In this document: positions 1 to 14,055 of the stretch, in pieces
How the letters are laid out: the number at the start of each line of letters is the position of its first letter
How positions within the stretch are numbered: the stretch's first letter is position 1
DNA from: Lamellibrachia columna
Lineage: Eukaryota > Annelida > Polychaeta > Sabellida > Siboglinidae
DNA: 64,000 nt
Assembly (NCBI GenBank): GCA_963662155.1
Contig: OY759262.1
Location: 63,616,470 to 63,680,469 of the forward strand
Reading direction: 5' to 3'
Notes under the pieces: generated by a model
What the model was told of the DNA's origin: nothing
Database searches by the model: none
What the model saw: the letters and a program-made list of their open reading frames with translations, nothing else
Made by a program: the position numbers and the translations under genes

Positions 1-150
1 TAATGTTACTATATATCCTGCCGACTTAACGCTAAATAGGTAATGTTACTATATATCCTGCCGACTTAACGCTAAATAGGGAATGCGTTCCACAGAACTG
101 GTGCAGCAACTGAGAAAGTTCTAGTTTTGGTAGTGTTATATCACGGCAAC
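1..150 (-). pseudogene. L2/CR1-like LINE 3'-end remnant with 40-bp duplication
   Basis: Positions 1-80 are two tandem copies of a 40-bp unit. Next to them, the minus strand of about 84-125 reads a short peptide of the form [13 protein letters not shown], the conserved C-terminal block of many non-LTR reverse transcriptases. The same block with the same flanks recurs near 55.28-55.35 kb and, better preserved, at 10.8 kb. The copy is too short and cut off to be functional. Confidence 0.6.
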
Positions 151-186
151 AGATTGCATGTTGACATTGCATGAAAGTGTATGTGT

Positions 187-753
<567 letters not shown>

Positions 754-829
754 TCGAATATAACACACATCAACAATTTTGCAGGATGACTGACTGACAC
801 ATGTCGATCGTTTGATAGCAGTAATATCT

Positions 830-1420
830 TCCTCGTGCCGGCGGTCGCTGTATACACAGACTGTTCAACCGTGTGAATTGGTGCATCAAAATGTCGTTTA
901 AATAAATTGGCTGACTATGTAGACAATTTCCTGTGAACAAAAACTGTCAGAGAAATTACATATAATTAGATATCGTAGCAGTTTTATAAACATATTATAA
1001 ACTACATTACTTTTAGAAGAGTTGCTTTTTCTTTTTTAAAAACACAATCGAATAATTTAATAGTTTTTCTTATGATTTCACAAAAAAATCTACATTCAAA
1101 AGTTTCACAAACTAGCTAGTAGCTAGTATGTTGCAGTTGATGCTAGGTAGGTTTGATATTTCACAAAAGTAATTCGGAGTAACGCTAGCAAAAAATAGAA
1201 TTGATGAAGAAGAAGCTTCAAGAGAATATTCGCAATATTAAATTTATCCCAAGTAATAACCTGTAGAAATGTAACAAGAACCGTAATTAGTTCAATCGTT
1301 TTAATTACATTACATGTACAAGATGCGTAAACGTCCGCTTCGCTTCATATTGCAGTCCCCACCGAGCTCGCCTCGGCGTGGCTTGGATCTTAAATAATCT
1401 TCTTTTCAGGCACTGTAATC
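830..1420. repeat. REP-A interspersed repeat, partial copy E
   Basis: This stretch shares diagnostic segments with the other REP-A copies: the block before a GTCGTTTAAATAAATTGG core, a block around ATATAAACATATT, and the 3' block beginning ACAAGATGCGTAAACG. It is diverged and no gene is visible in it. Nothing further is recognisable from about 1420 to 1880. Confidence 0.55.
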
Positions 1421-1559
1421 TCTATTAGCACATATTTTTGTGAAAAGGATTGCTATCATAGCGACCTGTAGTTATTTTACCTACTTAGGTTGAATGCATC
1501 TGTTGTAAGTTGCTCTGGATAAGAGCGTCTGCTAAATGACTAAATTGTCAATTGTGGTT

Positions 1560-2140
1560 TAAATCATTGTTAGTGGAGTAAAGCGCTTGCAGACACAGTG
1601 CTCTGTAAGTCTGAGAAGTAAAATGCCAAGGTAAGGTGTGCCTCAACTAGACACTCATTGGTGGCATTACTGCAGACACCCAACAGATGGCGTCCTTAAC
1701 CACAAAACACACACTCATCAAGGATATGATGATGATGATTCAAGATGTTTTAAGAGATATTAACTTAATGACAATACAGTGAGCTGAATGAATCAGCTAA
1801 ACTACCAACATAATGATGTCGAGTCCTGCGAGAACCGTCGAGTTCTGCGAGTTCTGCGAAAACCGTCGAGTTCTAGCACAGACTAAAGCTCGCAGAGTAG
1901 CCTAACCCGCAGCAACAGGTGCAACAGTGGAAGGGTAATTACATCGGTGCAACGATAAAATGTGGAACCGCCCAAGCTTACATTTTTCTTGTGAGATCTC
2001 TCGTGCCTTATGGGGGTCCTCGACCCCCCCCCCGGACTCCCTCGTTTCAAACACTGCCTCACAGTGACGTACGGCTTACCGGTACGCAACACAACTAATC
2101 CTATAATACCATAAATAGTAAACACAAAAACAGTGAGATC
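1560..2140. other. intergenic, nothing recognised
   Basis: I see no convincing gene. There is a short (GAT)n run near 1727-1738 and three near-copies of a GTCGAGTTCTGCGA motif at about 1817-1873. The minus-strand open frame at 1883-2125 has no recognisable domain. Confidence 0.4.
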
Positions 2141-2149
2141 GCATGGGAT

Positions 2150-3240
2150 TTCAGAGAATCGCTACACGTGATTGCCCGTCGTCACACCTGACCAACTCCG
2201 CTGGCATTCGGGTCAAAACCTGGAAAACATTTCGACCTATAAATGCAATTAACTTAAACACCCTTAATGATGATCTTGCCAATTCTGATCTTTTGATCCA
2301 ACCTAAAGCTACACTATGCGAGCTTGTTAATCAGTGCCATGAACATAAAGTAAACTACTGGATAAACATTCCCAAAACAAAAAAAGAGTACAAGATAAGA
2401 TTGCTCGCATGTGATAGCGTTTTGTCATTAATAATCATGACTATGATTCCCGTGAACCACCACTTTCTGAAGATACACTACAGTGTTTCACACCTGCAAC
2501 TACTAGTGAAGTTCTCCTTATCATTCAACCATCTCCTAACGAATCGTGTGGTCTGGGCCCACTTCCAACATTTCTACTGAAAAACTGTATCAATCAACTC
2601 ATTTGTCCTATTACTACTAATATAAACATTTTTAATTCAGGGCGGAGTTGTTCCACGGGATTTCAAACACGCTTTATAAATCTTCTTATTAAAAACAAAG
2701 TGGGTAAAATGACCTAAAGAATTATCGTCCTATCTCCAATATCAATTTTCTGTCAAAAGTATTGAAAAATGTAGTTGCTAATTGCCTTCATGAACATATT
2801 TATTAACATCACTTTGCAAATGTCCTACAGTCTGCATATAAACGATTTCACTCTACCGAAACGACTTTTACCAAGATACACAAAGATATGATTTACATCA
2901 TGGATTTTAGCAAAATCACTGCACTCACGCTACCTCAGCTGCTTTCGATACGATTGATTATTCAATCCTTTTACAACGCCTTCAATGACATTTTGGCATT
3001 TCAGGCACACCTCTTTTATGGCTCAGACAGATAACAAAGCATAAACATGTCTGGCACACAATCTTGCCTACAACACCTTCCATTAGGAGAGCCGCAAGGG
3101 TCCGTCCATGGCCCTGTTCTGTTTATCTTAAGCCAAGTCATTACTAATCATAATCGCCTGTATGCTGATGACACACGGGTTTACATATCACTTTCACACT
3201 CAAATGCATAACAATCTTATTCGACTTCAAGTGATTGTCT
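2150..3240 (+). pseudogene. degenerate L2/CR1-like non-LTR reverse transcriptase
   Basis: Several reading frames on the plus strand carry ordered fragments of a LINE ORF2. They are a linker region (FRPINAINLNTLNDDL, about 2230-2290), an NYRPIS block (about 2725-2770), QSAYKRFHSTETT (about 2828-2865), PQGSVHGPVLF (about 3090-3125) and the catalytic YADDT (about 3160). Many stops and frameshifts separate them, so the element is dead. The order of motifs fits the L2/CR1/jockey group; the exact clade cannot be set by eye. Confidence 0.8.
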
Positions 3241-3321
3241 CACTGACGTCTTTTTGGATGGAATCAAGTAAGCTGAAGCGTAACCCAGATAATACATGTT
3301 ACATATTGGCGCTATAGGTGT

Positions 3322-3694
3322 TGCCACCTATTGACTAATTTAGCAAGATTTGCCATCCAAGCCAAAGGCCCAAATGGCAAAGGGGACAAAGAAGCCCTTG
3401 GCTTATCGAGAGTCAAACAATGTTCATCTACGTGTAACCCGTCCTACTTAGATATGTGTCAACCTTGTTTTTAAACATATTCACGCTGCTAGCAGTTACA
3501 CAATCCGTAGACAATTTGTTCCATTCATTTATTGTTCTCTGTTGAGAACGAGTACTTCCTGATATCAAATCAACACTGATCCTTTACTAATTTTACCTCA
3601 TGTCCTCTATTTCTGCTATCTTTCTTGAGTGAGAAAAACACATTTCTATTAATATTGTCATACCCACTCAATATCTTAAAAACTTCGCTGATTG
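3322..3694 (-). pseudogene. 5'-truncated CR1 LINE copy (3' end only)
   Basis: This segment is a close copy of the last about 350 bp of the CR1 element at 47.84-52.39 kb, in the same minus orientation. It ends abruptly within the C-terminal coding part near 3694. Such 5' truncation is typical of LINE insertions. A short piece of the same 3' end lies inverted at about 3751-3800. Confidence 0.8.
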
Positions 3695-3827
3695 GCTGCC
3701 AGGACGTATACGAGGACCGACAAGAATCGGGCTACACATAGATGAGAAAATGTGTGGACTCTCGTTAAGCCAATGGCTTCCTTGTCCACTTGTCATCTGG
3801 AACTTGTTGTTTGGGATGGCCACCTTG

Positions 3828-4548
3828 TCACCTTGTGCCGTCGAGTCTTGTCCGACCCCTGGCGACAGCCGCGGTAGCTCCTCTCCATTCCACTCGCTCT
3901 CTGGCGTCCCGTCTCATAATGTTAATAGAGGGGCCCTTTACGTCTTTGATAGTGTCTAGCCATTTTGTTCTTGGTCTCCCTCGCCTTCTTTTCCCTCTCA
4001 TTCCCCCAAGCATCACATCATTCTCCATTCCACGTTCTTTTCTCACCACATGTCCAAAATAGCTTAATGCCCCCTTTATCACCCTTGATTCCAGTGTCCA
4101 TTTTGGTTTGACGTTTTCGAGCACCCATACGTTTGTTTTTCTCTCCATCCATGACACTCTCATCACTCGTCTCCAGCACCACACCTCAAATGCGTCAATT
4201 TTCTTCCTCTCGGTTTTTCTCATCGTCCAAGTCTCCGCTCCATACAATACAATTGGGAATACCAAGGCCTTCACCAGTTTCACCTTAGTCTGAAGCGTAA
4301 TCCCTCTGTCTTTCCATACTGTTGTTAGTCCTCCCATTGCGGCTTTGCCCATTGCAATTCTTCTGCGTATCTCTTTGTCGCATAGTCCATCTTTGGTGAT
4401 CAATGCTCCTAGAAATACAAATTTCGTTACCACCTCCACGGTTTTTCCGTCCACTGCCACCTCTCCAATATCTCCAGTAGTCATGACCTTCGTCTTTGAA
4501 ACATTCAGATATAGGCCTGCTTTCTCGCGTGTTTTCCTTTCCTTGGGA
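3828..4548 (-). pseudogene. C-terminal part of an RTE-like LINE reverse transcriptase
   Basis: A minus-strand frame open for about 218 codons (3828-4484), extendable to about 4548, shows the C-terminal region typical of endonuclease-reverse transcriptases of the RTE-like group. It has FLGALITKDG, a VLYGAETWTM block, a tryptophan-rich CWRRVMRVSW segment, FGHVVRKERG and a basic GKRRRGRPRTKWLD motif. The palm with the YxDD box is missing, so this is a 5'-truncated insertion, though its frame is still open. Family is inferred from motif pattern only. Confidence 0.75.
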
Positions 4549-5649
4549 TGGGAATCTTGTTAAATATTGTTAAATCAATGCTAAGAAGAAACTTAACAGT
4601 TGGACCACCGGTTCTCAAACTGTGATTTCATGACGCCTGGGGGATCGTTTGTCAATTACAGGGCGGTCGTCTTACCATGCCTTATAAATTTAGTTCGAGT
4701 ACAATAAAAACGTACGATTAACCGCGCATGATTTACAACACGAGCAAGCCAAGTCGTCTTGCCGGTGCAGCTCCTACGAGGTACCGCTTTCGCCGCCGTG
4801 TTGAGTGGATAATTCAAAATCCGCAATCATAAGTAGATCGTCATGATTTATTTTCGACCAATTAGAAAATTCTTTTGTCTTCATGGCATATATTGCTCGA
4901 AGTCACTACGGTAAGTGGAGCAAAAGTTATGATTAGTTGAAGTGTTTTTAATGATGTTATCGCCTAAAGTACAATGTCATGTGCAAATAAAGCCATTTAT
5001 TATTTTCTCGCTGTTCAAATTATGTATGGTGTTTGATACGTGAACACGATTTAGAGGTGCCGAAAGTACAGTTTGTGGTTGTCCGCTAGGCGCATCATTA
5101 TTGAAAAACGTGACTATGTATGAAACTAGACTCGTGTTTTGAAAAATGTAGAAAGAAAGTAATACGCTTTTATAGTAAAGTACAAATACCTTACCTTGAT
5201 CAGTGCTTGAATGAAATAGAATAATTTATGATGTGTGCTAAATAATCGTATTATTATTAAAGATTGTAATTTTTTACTTTGACACCCCATCTTGTAGCAG
5301 TGTCCAGAAATAAATGTGAATAGGGTATGACATTTATTGCCATATTAAGTATGTGACATTATATAGCCAATTCCCGTTATTAAATTTAATCATGATATAT
5401 TTAATCATCGAACATTGTAAATGACATTATTAGAATTGCAATTATACAAACTTAATTTTGCCATCAATTGTCTAATTTAAATACAATAAAACCATCAAAC
5501 CAGAATAAGAAGCTGCAATCAAAACATCCTGAACAAGCCGCAAAAGATCATTAAGTTTTTGATCGGCAACAACACCAGCTGAAGAAATAGCTGATGGCTC
5601 CATCAATCAACAGAAAGCTGCGAGTTGTGGAGGCACCATTTTTGTCTCC

Positions 5650-6972
5650 TTGGAAATAGCAAAGAAAAGGAAGACTCACACTATAAGGGAGGGAGCATCT
5701 GACTGTACATTGTGCCTTGTAAGGGAGGGAGCACCTGACTGTACATTGTGCTTTGTAAGGGAGGGAGCACCTGATTGTACATTGTGCCTTGTAAGGGAGG
5801 GAGCACCTGACTGTACATTGTGCCTTGTAAGGGAGGGAGCACCTGACTGTACATTGTGCCTTGTAAGGGAGGGAGCACCTGAATGTACATTGTGCCTTGT
5901 AAGGGAGGGAGCACTTGACTGTACATTGTGCTTTGTAAGGGAGGGAGCACCTGACTGTACATTGTGCCTTGTAAGGGAGGGAGCACCTGACTGTACATTG
6001 TGCCTTGTAAGGGAGGGAGCACCTGACTGTACATTGTGCCTTGTAAGGGAGGGAGCACCTGACTGTACATTGTGCATTGTAAGGGAGGGAGCACCTGACT
6101 GTACATTGTGCCTTGTAAGGGAGGGAGCACCTGACTGTACATTGTGCCTTGTAAGGGAGGGAGCACCTGACTGTACATTGTGCATTGTAAGGGAGGGAGC
6201 ACCTGACTGTACATTGTGCCTTGTAAGGGAGGGAGCACCTGACTGTACATTGTGCTTTGTAAGGGAGGGAGCACCTGACTGTACATTGTGCTTTGTAAGG
6301 GAGGGAACACCTGACTGTACATTGTGCCTTGTAAGGGAGGGAGCACCTGACTGTACATTGTGCCTTGTAAGGGAGGGAGCACCTGACTGTACATTGTGCC
6401 TTGTAAGGGAGGGAGCACCTGACTGTACATTGTGCCTTGTAAGGGAGGGAGCACCTGACTGTACATTGTGCCTTGTAAGGGAGGGAGCACCTGACTGTAC
6501 ATTGTGCTTTGTAAGGGAGGGAGCACCTGACTGTACATTGTGCCTTGTAAGGGAGGGAGCACCTGACTGTACATTGTGCCTTGTAAGGGAGGGAGCACCT
6601 GACTGTACATTGTGCCTTGTAAGGGAGGGAGCACCTGACTGTACATTGTGCCTTGTAAGGGAGGGAGCACCTGACTGTACATTGTGCCTTGTAAGGGAGC
6701 GAGCACCTGACTGTACATTGTGCCTTGTAAGGGAGGGAGCACCTGATTGTACATTGTGCCTTGTATCATGGTCAAACTTGTTTTGGGGAGTAGAACATTG
6801 TGTCATTTCCCTTTCGAACGATACTGTCCGCCGTAGAATATGTGAACTTTCTCTGAATATAAAAAAACAGGTGATACAGGAAATAAAAACAAATGCTGAT
6901 TTATACAGCATCAAACTCGATGAATCTACCGATGTTCAGTTCTGTTATCAACTGATGGTATTCGTCAGATAA
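5650..6972 (+). pseudogene. transposase fragment expanded by tandem repeats
   Basis: A 440-codon open frame consists of 12 N-terminal residues with a basic AKKRK patch, 30 copies of a 12-residue Cys-x2-Cys unit, and 68 C-terminal residues. The C-terminal part matches the start of the hAT-Charlie catalytic region (SNDTVRRRI, KLDESTDV: the Asp-Glu-Ser-Thr-Asp block is a hallmark of this family). The frame ends soon after and the following transposase sequence is broken by stops. It is best read as an array-expanded pseudogene fragment. Whether it is transcribed cannot be seen. Confidence 0.7.
5686..6765. repeat. 30-copy 36-bp minisatellite inside the transposase relic
   Basis: Thirty exact-length 36-bp units are arranged head to tail. 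In the transposase frame each encodes a 12-residue unit of the form REGAPDCTLCLV, with L/F/I alternation at one position and a few point variants (GAS, GAL, ECT, RERA). Because 36 is divisible by three and the unit lacks stops, the plus frame and two minus frames are open throughout. The array sits between AKKRKTHTI and ISLSNDTVRRRI, which are close neighbours in related transposases. Confidence 0.97.
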
Positions 6973-8159
6973 GATACGTTCACAGTGGCGACTTGATGGA
7001 AGAATTCCTATTTTGTGATTACCTCGAGCTAACAAAATGTGTCGGAGAAACACTTTGAATTATTTGAAACCGAAGGTCTTGATTGGCACAAGAGTTGTAT
7101 AGTATATACCAATGGGGCCCTGTAGAGCTTGGGTCTCGATCAGGCTTCGTGACTCTCGTCAAACGGAAAGCTCCAGGTGTCTGTTCTCTTCATTGAATGG
7201 TTCATAAGCAGGCCCTGCATCCAAGATAGTACCCCAGGCATTCCTATAAAGTCTTGATACGGTCAGAAGACATGTGAACTTTGTGAGAACAAGTGCCGTC
7301 AACTCGCGCATTTTTAGAGAGCTATGCCAGGACATGGACTCCGCTCACGAAACGCATTATTCTACTCGGACGTCCGCTGGCTCTCCAAAGGCAATGTTGT
7401 CCGATGTGCTTTCGCACTCATAAAATAAATCAAGCTCTTTCTCAGTATCCAAAGCAAATTGGAGCTGCTCTCAGCTTGGACAGAACATGGTTGCGAGTGA
7501 CGACTAGCTTACCTCGCGGACATGTTTGGGCAGTTGAATTTTCTGAATGTTGAACTCTAAGGGAAAGAAAGCTTGATCATTGATTTTGTTGAGAAGATAA
7601 AGCCTTCGTTCGCAAGTTGGAACACTGGAGGCTCAATAGTTGCTTGGGTAACTTTGCTATGTCGGAAACAGTATCAGAAGTTACAGAGGAATGCGATGGC
7701 GCAACGCAGACTTCAATCACTGAACCACTGAGCATCTGTCAGACTTAGAACTAGAGTTCACAATATACTTCACAGATATATCGAGTCAAACATCTTGGCA
7801 ACTAAGGACTCCATTCACTGACCCAGTGACATATGTACCTAATGACAATGATGCTGCTCAGACAGAGCTTTTGGGACTCCGAGAAGATGTAGGCACCATG
7901 ACGATACTGAATATTCCCATTGAATTGATACAAACTGACATTTCTGTAAAGATATGACTTCAAATAAAGGCGCAATTTTCTCCTATCGTTGATATTTAGA
8001 GTAAATAGTAGTTATTTTGGAATCAGTAGGAATGGGGGTTGTCATGAAGACATTTTATGAAAAAGGGATCATGGTGCTAAAATGTTTGAGAACCACTGAT
8101 CTAGACGATAGCACTATTGTGCAGTCCGCCAAGATAAGTAGATATTTGTGCACTAGTGA

Positions 8160-8492
8160 AGCGGCTGTGACCGAAGCCAACCGCCGGATGCTGATGTTCG
8201 TACAAGGCGTCGTTCGTTTATGTCTACGCCAAAACATCCCGCTCCGAGAGCGCGAGCTTCATGTACAGACCGTCGCCCGCATCCACAAGGAGCTGTCCAA
8301 GCAAGTGGTGTCCGACGTTGACAAGAAGTACGATATCGAAGACTTAACCATGGAACGTGGGACACATCGATACGGCGCTACGAGACCTGCACCCAGACAC
8401 CTACTGCGAAATGTTCCACAGCGGGTCGACTGTGGCTACAGGTGTTGGTGAAGAAGGACAAGGATCCCGTAAATCAGAGATTTGCTCTGTTG
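8160..8492 (+). pseudogene. unidentified coding-like block, frameshifted
   Basis: This GC-richer block reads as protein in successive plus frames. A helical, charged segment (EANRRMLMFVQGVVRLCL ... ARIHKELSKQVVSDVDKKYD) shifts near 8350 to HIDTALRDLHPDTYCEMF, then near 8445 to KKDKDPVNQRFALLKEH followed by a stop. Continuity of protein-like composition across two frame changes suggests an old coding sequence with indels. I do not recognise the family. It lies just right of hAT copy 1 and just left of a REP-A copy. REP-A copy C likewise abuts Polinton genes, so a Polinton or virus-like origin is possible but unproven. Confidence 0.4.
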
Positions 8493-8548
8493 AAAGAACA
8501 TTAACCTCTTCTACCTTCCTTGGTGCTCACGACCACAAACTAACATGA

Positions 8549-10440
<1,892 letters not shown>

Positions 10441-11173
10441 TATAAACATCAATGGCGACCAACAGGGTCCTTATTCTCTAAAGAGTTACGAATTCGTATC
10501 TCAAGTTTTCCATAAATATGGCGGCATAACTACCTCCTGGGCGGTCACTCGCAGAATATATAATATCAAATCAACGACACAATACAATAAAACAGACTTC
10601 TATAGCGCCAAAAAAAATCTTTAGAAAACCGAGCTCAGCAGCGCATCAATACCAAAGTGTTAATCAAATCTTAATCAAAATTCAATTCTGAATCGTCAAC
10701 AGTGATGGTGGTGCGCTGTGGAACTAAGGAGGTTAGGTCAGGTCAAATAGGTAGGTTTTTAGTTGACGCCAAAATGTTGATATATCTTCACATGACTTAA
10801 CTCTGACAGGTAATGAGTTCCACAAAGTAGGTGCAGCAATTGAGAAAGCTCTAGTTCCAATGTTTGTCTTAATTCTGGGAATAAAAAGTAAATGCGAAGT
10901 AGATGATCGAAGCTGCCTAGACTTTATAAGAATGGCATGATCGATGGTATCAAGGACAGCAGATATATCTAGCAGGGTAAGGGCTGTTACTTTCCATTTG
11001 TCCATATTTAGGGTTACATCATTATGCACTTTTAACACAGCAGTCTCTGTAGAGTGAAACTATTTCTATGCGGATTGTGATACATTAAATAAACCATTTC
11101 ACCTGATGTGAAACCTTAGGCAGCTTGCAACAATTTTTTGAAATAAAGCTAAGGTTAGAAATAGGTATGTAAC

Positions 11174-11473
11174 TGTTTAGGTCATCCTTAGGCAGATATG
11201 TCTTCCTAAGAATTTGGCTGACATGTTTAGGTCATCCTTAGGCAGATATGTCTTCTTAAGAAGTGGGCTAACATGTTTAGGTCATCCTTATGCAGATATG
11301 TCTTCTTAAGAAGTAGGCTGACATGTTTAGGTCATCCTTAGGCAGAAATGTCTTCTTAAGAAGTGGGTTGATATGTTTAGGCCATCCTTAGGCAGAGATG
11401 TCTTCTTAAGAAGTGGGCTGACATGTTTAGGTCATCCTTAGGCAAAGATATCTTCTTACGAAGTGGGCTGACA
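11174..11473. repeat. 6-copy 50-bp minisatellite inside a LINE ORF
   Basis: Six head-to-tail units of exactly 50 bp start at 11174, 11224, 11274, 11324, 11374 and 11424. The minus strand of one unit is the LINE coding segment reading LPKDDLNMSAHFLRR. Fifty is not divisible by three, so the expansion breaks the frame. Confidence 0.95.
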
Positions 11474-11935
11474 TGGGCTTGTTTGAAATCATCTGGAAAC
11501 ATGCCTGAGCACAGTGATGCGTTTATTATATTTGTTATTGGGTTAAACAATGAATCAAGACATGCTTTCAATAGTGTTGTAGGTAATGGATCGAGATCAC
11601 ATGACTTGTTTCGAGAGGACATGATTGTTTTCCTCACTTCATCAACAGTAGCAGGTGTGAATGCAGAAGATGGATAATTTATTCGCGGCGGATCCACTTT
11701 TACATGATTTGAAGCATGATCTGAAAATGTATAACGTCTAAGACTGACTTTGTCCCTGAAATACCCAGAGAAACAGTCACACAAAGACTTTAATGAAACA
11801 TCTTTAGGTAAATATGGTGTCTATGTATAATTTTATTTATGCAATTCCAAAGTTGACGTGGATTTTCAGGGTTATTTGACATCATACGAGTATAATAGTC
11901 CGATATAGCTTTAGACAGTTGTCTATTGCAACAGA

Positions 11936-12006
11936 GACACTGTTTGGAATAGTGACACTGTTTGGAATAGTTACACTGTTTGGAATAGTGACACTGTTTG
12001 GAATAG
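11936..12006. repeat. short 17-18-bp tandem repeat
   Basis: About four copies of a unit like ACACTGTTTGGAATAGTG lie inside the LINE relic. On the minus strand they give the repeated peptide HYSKQC. Confidence 0.85.
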
Positions 12007-12455
12007 CGCGACCTGTCCAAAGGGGAGCGTGATTTTCGCCACACACTCTCGAGATAACGTTGGCGCCTCTTTTACTGCAGACTTTCAGGAGTCATCCACG
12101 GACTTGATGCTTTTTGTGATATTAATTTGAAGGTTACGGGTGCATATTTGTTTGGTAAAGTATCAATGACATGATAGTATTGTTTACTCAAGCCAAACAT
12201 ATATCCTATCGGGTTTCTGACAAGGTCTGATTTAATAATATCGCCAATAAAGGCAGCAATGTCAATCGTATGAGTGGGTCTGTAAAATATCCTGCGTTTT
12301 GGTAATACCGGTGTTCTGGATATTTTGACACATCTACAATGACAGTTTAGTGATTTGCTAACCCATCCACAATTATAAGTGCCTGGATAGTGTCACAGGT
12401 TGATCGAGTTAGTATGGGGTCGAGCCAGTGGCCATGGATGTGTGTTGCAAAATCA

Positions 12456-13740
12456 TATGACATCATATTTCACTTCCACCCAAGATCGTGTACTGTTAAT
12501 TAACAAAGTTGGCTGCTCGTACTGGTTGGAGAAATGGGTCATAGATGCACGCTTTTTTGACATGGTGAATTGATGGACGAACACAATTGGTTGGTTGTAT
12601 GTGGGAAATATTCTGTCGAGAAAATTCTGCTAGAGAAAATATATATAATCAAATCAAATGTTGTCGAAGCTATACACATATATTGGAAACTAGACTACAA
12701 CTTTAGAAGAGTAGCTATCAGTGGCGTATATAGGCTCTCCCGGGGGGGGGGGGCAAAGGAGGCGAGCTCAGGTACCCATTAGTTTGCCATGCTACCATGT
12801 AGCGGCAAACGAAACAAATACAAAAACAAATAAAAAATTGAAGCCGAATTGGGGTCATGACCCAATGCCCCCTCCCTCCATGCTATAGTTTGCGATGTCA
12901 AATTTACCCTTGTTTTTTGGTAATGACCTGTAGTAGTGGTACTAGAACTGTCGTTATTTCCACCATTTTAATAAACTACATTTACAAGATACGTAACCGT
13001 CGGCTTCGCTTCACGCCGCAGTCCCATATTGGGCTCGATCCAGCGTGTCTTAAATAGTCACTTCGCAGTAGCTGCTCCTAGGTGTTATGCCACAAACCCT
13101 TTTGTATGGAATCACACAACCTTGTCAAATTGATTTAATTGAAGAAATCTTTATTCAGTGTTAACTCAATGACATTCAAATGCAGATTTGTACATATATC
13201 TACATATTGCATAACGTACATTTGGCATACTATATAATAAATTAACATATATATGTATACATAATGTGGCAACATATGACGTACATGTGAATTAGTCGTC
13301 AAGTCATGAATGCATGTTTAATCCTGACTACACACGGTGACGTGTTTAACCGTGGTTGGAAGATGGTTAAACATGCTGACAGTTTGATTGCATATTACCG
13401 TATTGGAAACACGGCGTATAGCACAACGCGGCACATAACTGCCGATAGGAATGGAGATCCGTGCACGTGAAGGCATATGAAAGTGACAGGCAGATTCTAG
13501 AAAATGACGCGGCACTTCATTGCAAGCCAGTGCCACTCCAAGAACGCAGGCCTGCCTCAGTACATCGCGACGAGCCATGAATGGCGACGATATGTCATTT
13601 GCTAGATCAGAAGAACACTGTGCGTGATAGCAGATGGCTGGTTTCCCGAACACAAGACACTATCTCTTTGTTCAGCAACTACAGTCACTTTGTAAATATT
13701 GCCTAATTTTAGTTCATTATAAACATCAATGGCGACCCAG
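12456..13740. repeat. REP-A interspersed repeat, copy B
   Basis: Closely similar to copy A from the ATTTCACTTCCACCCAAGATCG block to the ATTATAAACATCAATGGCG block, without the TG expansion. It lies just 3' of the first transporter gene, as copy C lies just 3' of the second. It was therefore probably part of the same segmental duplication. Confidence 0.85.
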
Positions 13741-14055
13741 CAGGGCAAGGCTTGTAAGATTATAATGCAAGCAATCCGGGCTTGGCTGAGATTGAACATG
13801 TATTATGTAATACTTCAGTAGGCATATTCAGTATTTAGCAGATCGGTTAATATTTACGCAAATATTCCGTTAGTAAACCACCAGTGATAGTACTGCCACC
13901 ATTTTTACGGAATACTTGATTTACGAATTCGTATATATCTCGATAATACGGGCCCTGCCAACTTAATATCATTGCACATATTCACGCAAACCTAACAAGT
14001 TTCCAGTTAACGATGACGGATGCTTCACATTCAGCACCAGGTGAAGGAGCCATAA

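Larger units (their letters stand above)
4606..8098 (+). mobile_element. hAT-Charlie DNA transposon relic, copy 1
   Basis: The ends carry imperfect 15-bp inverted repeats at 4606-4620 and 8084-8098, with the GGTTCTCAAAC core typical of Charlie-group hAT elements. Inside, the plus strand reads remnants of a ZBED/Charlie-type transposase. AKKRKTHTI is followed, after a large tandem array, by LSNDTVRRRI and KLDESTDVQ (about 6830-6950). Degraded fragments up to about 7890 match the C-terminal half. The 8 bases after the right end are ATCTAGAC; the left side has no clear match because the flank is altered. Copy 2 at 19.19-20.46 kb helps define the ends. Confidence 0.85.
10716..12455 (-). pseudogene. 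L2/CR1-like LINE relic with endonuclease and RT pieces
   Basis: Read on the minus strand from about 12455 downwards, the order fits a LINE ORF2. There is an endonuclease C-terminal piece (HIHGHWLDPILTRSTCD, about 12390-12440), a linker (FYRPTHTIDIAAF, YAPVTFKLISQKASSPWM), and an RT N-terminal region (11377-11784; RKTIMSSRNKSCDLDPLP and GMFPDDFKQAHVSPL). An internal deletion then leads to LTLLDISAVLDTIDHA and the C-terminal FSIAAPTLWNSLPVRVKSC (10733-11038). Stops, the deletion and a 50-bp tandem array make it non-functional. The catalytic YADD region is missing. Confidence 0.8.

Noticed and set aside
5676..6914. Two long minus-strand frames (412 and 364 codons) as real genes
   Set aside because: They are shadows of the 36-bp array; the sense frame matches transposase at both ends of the array.
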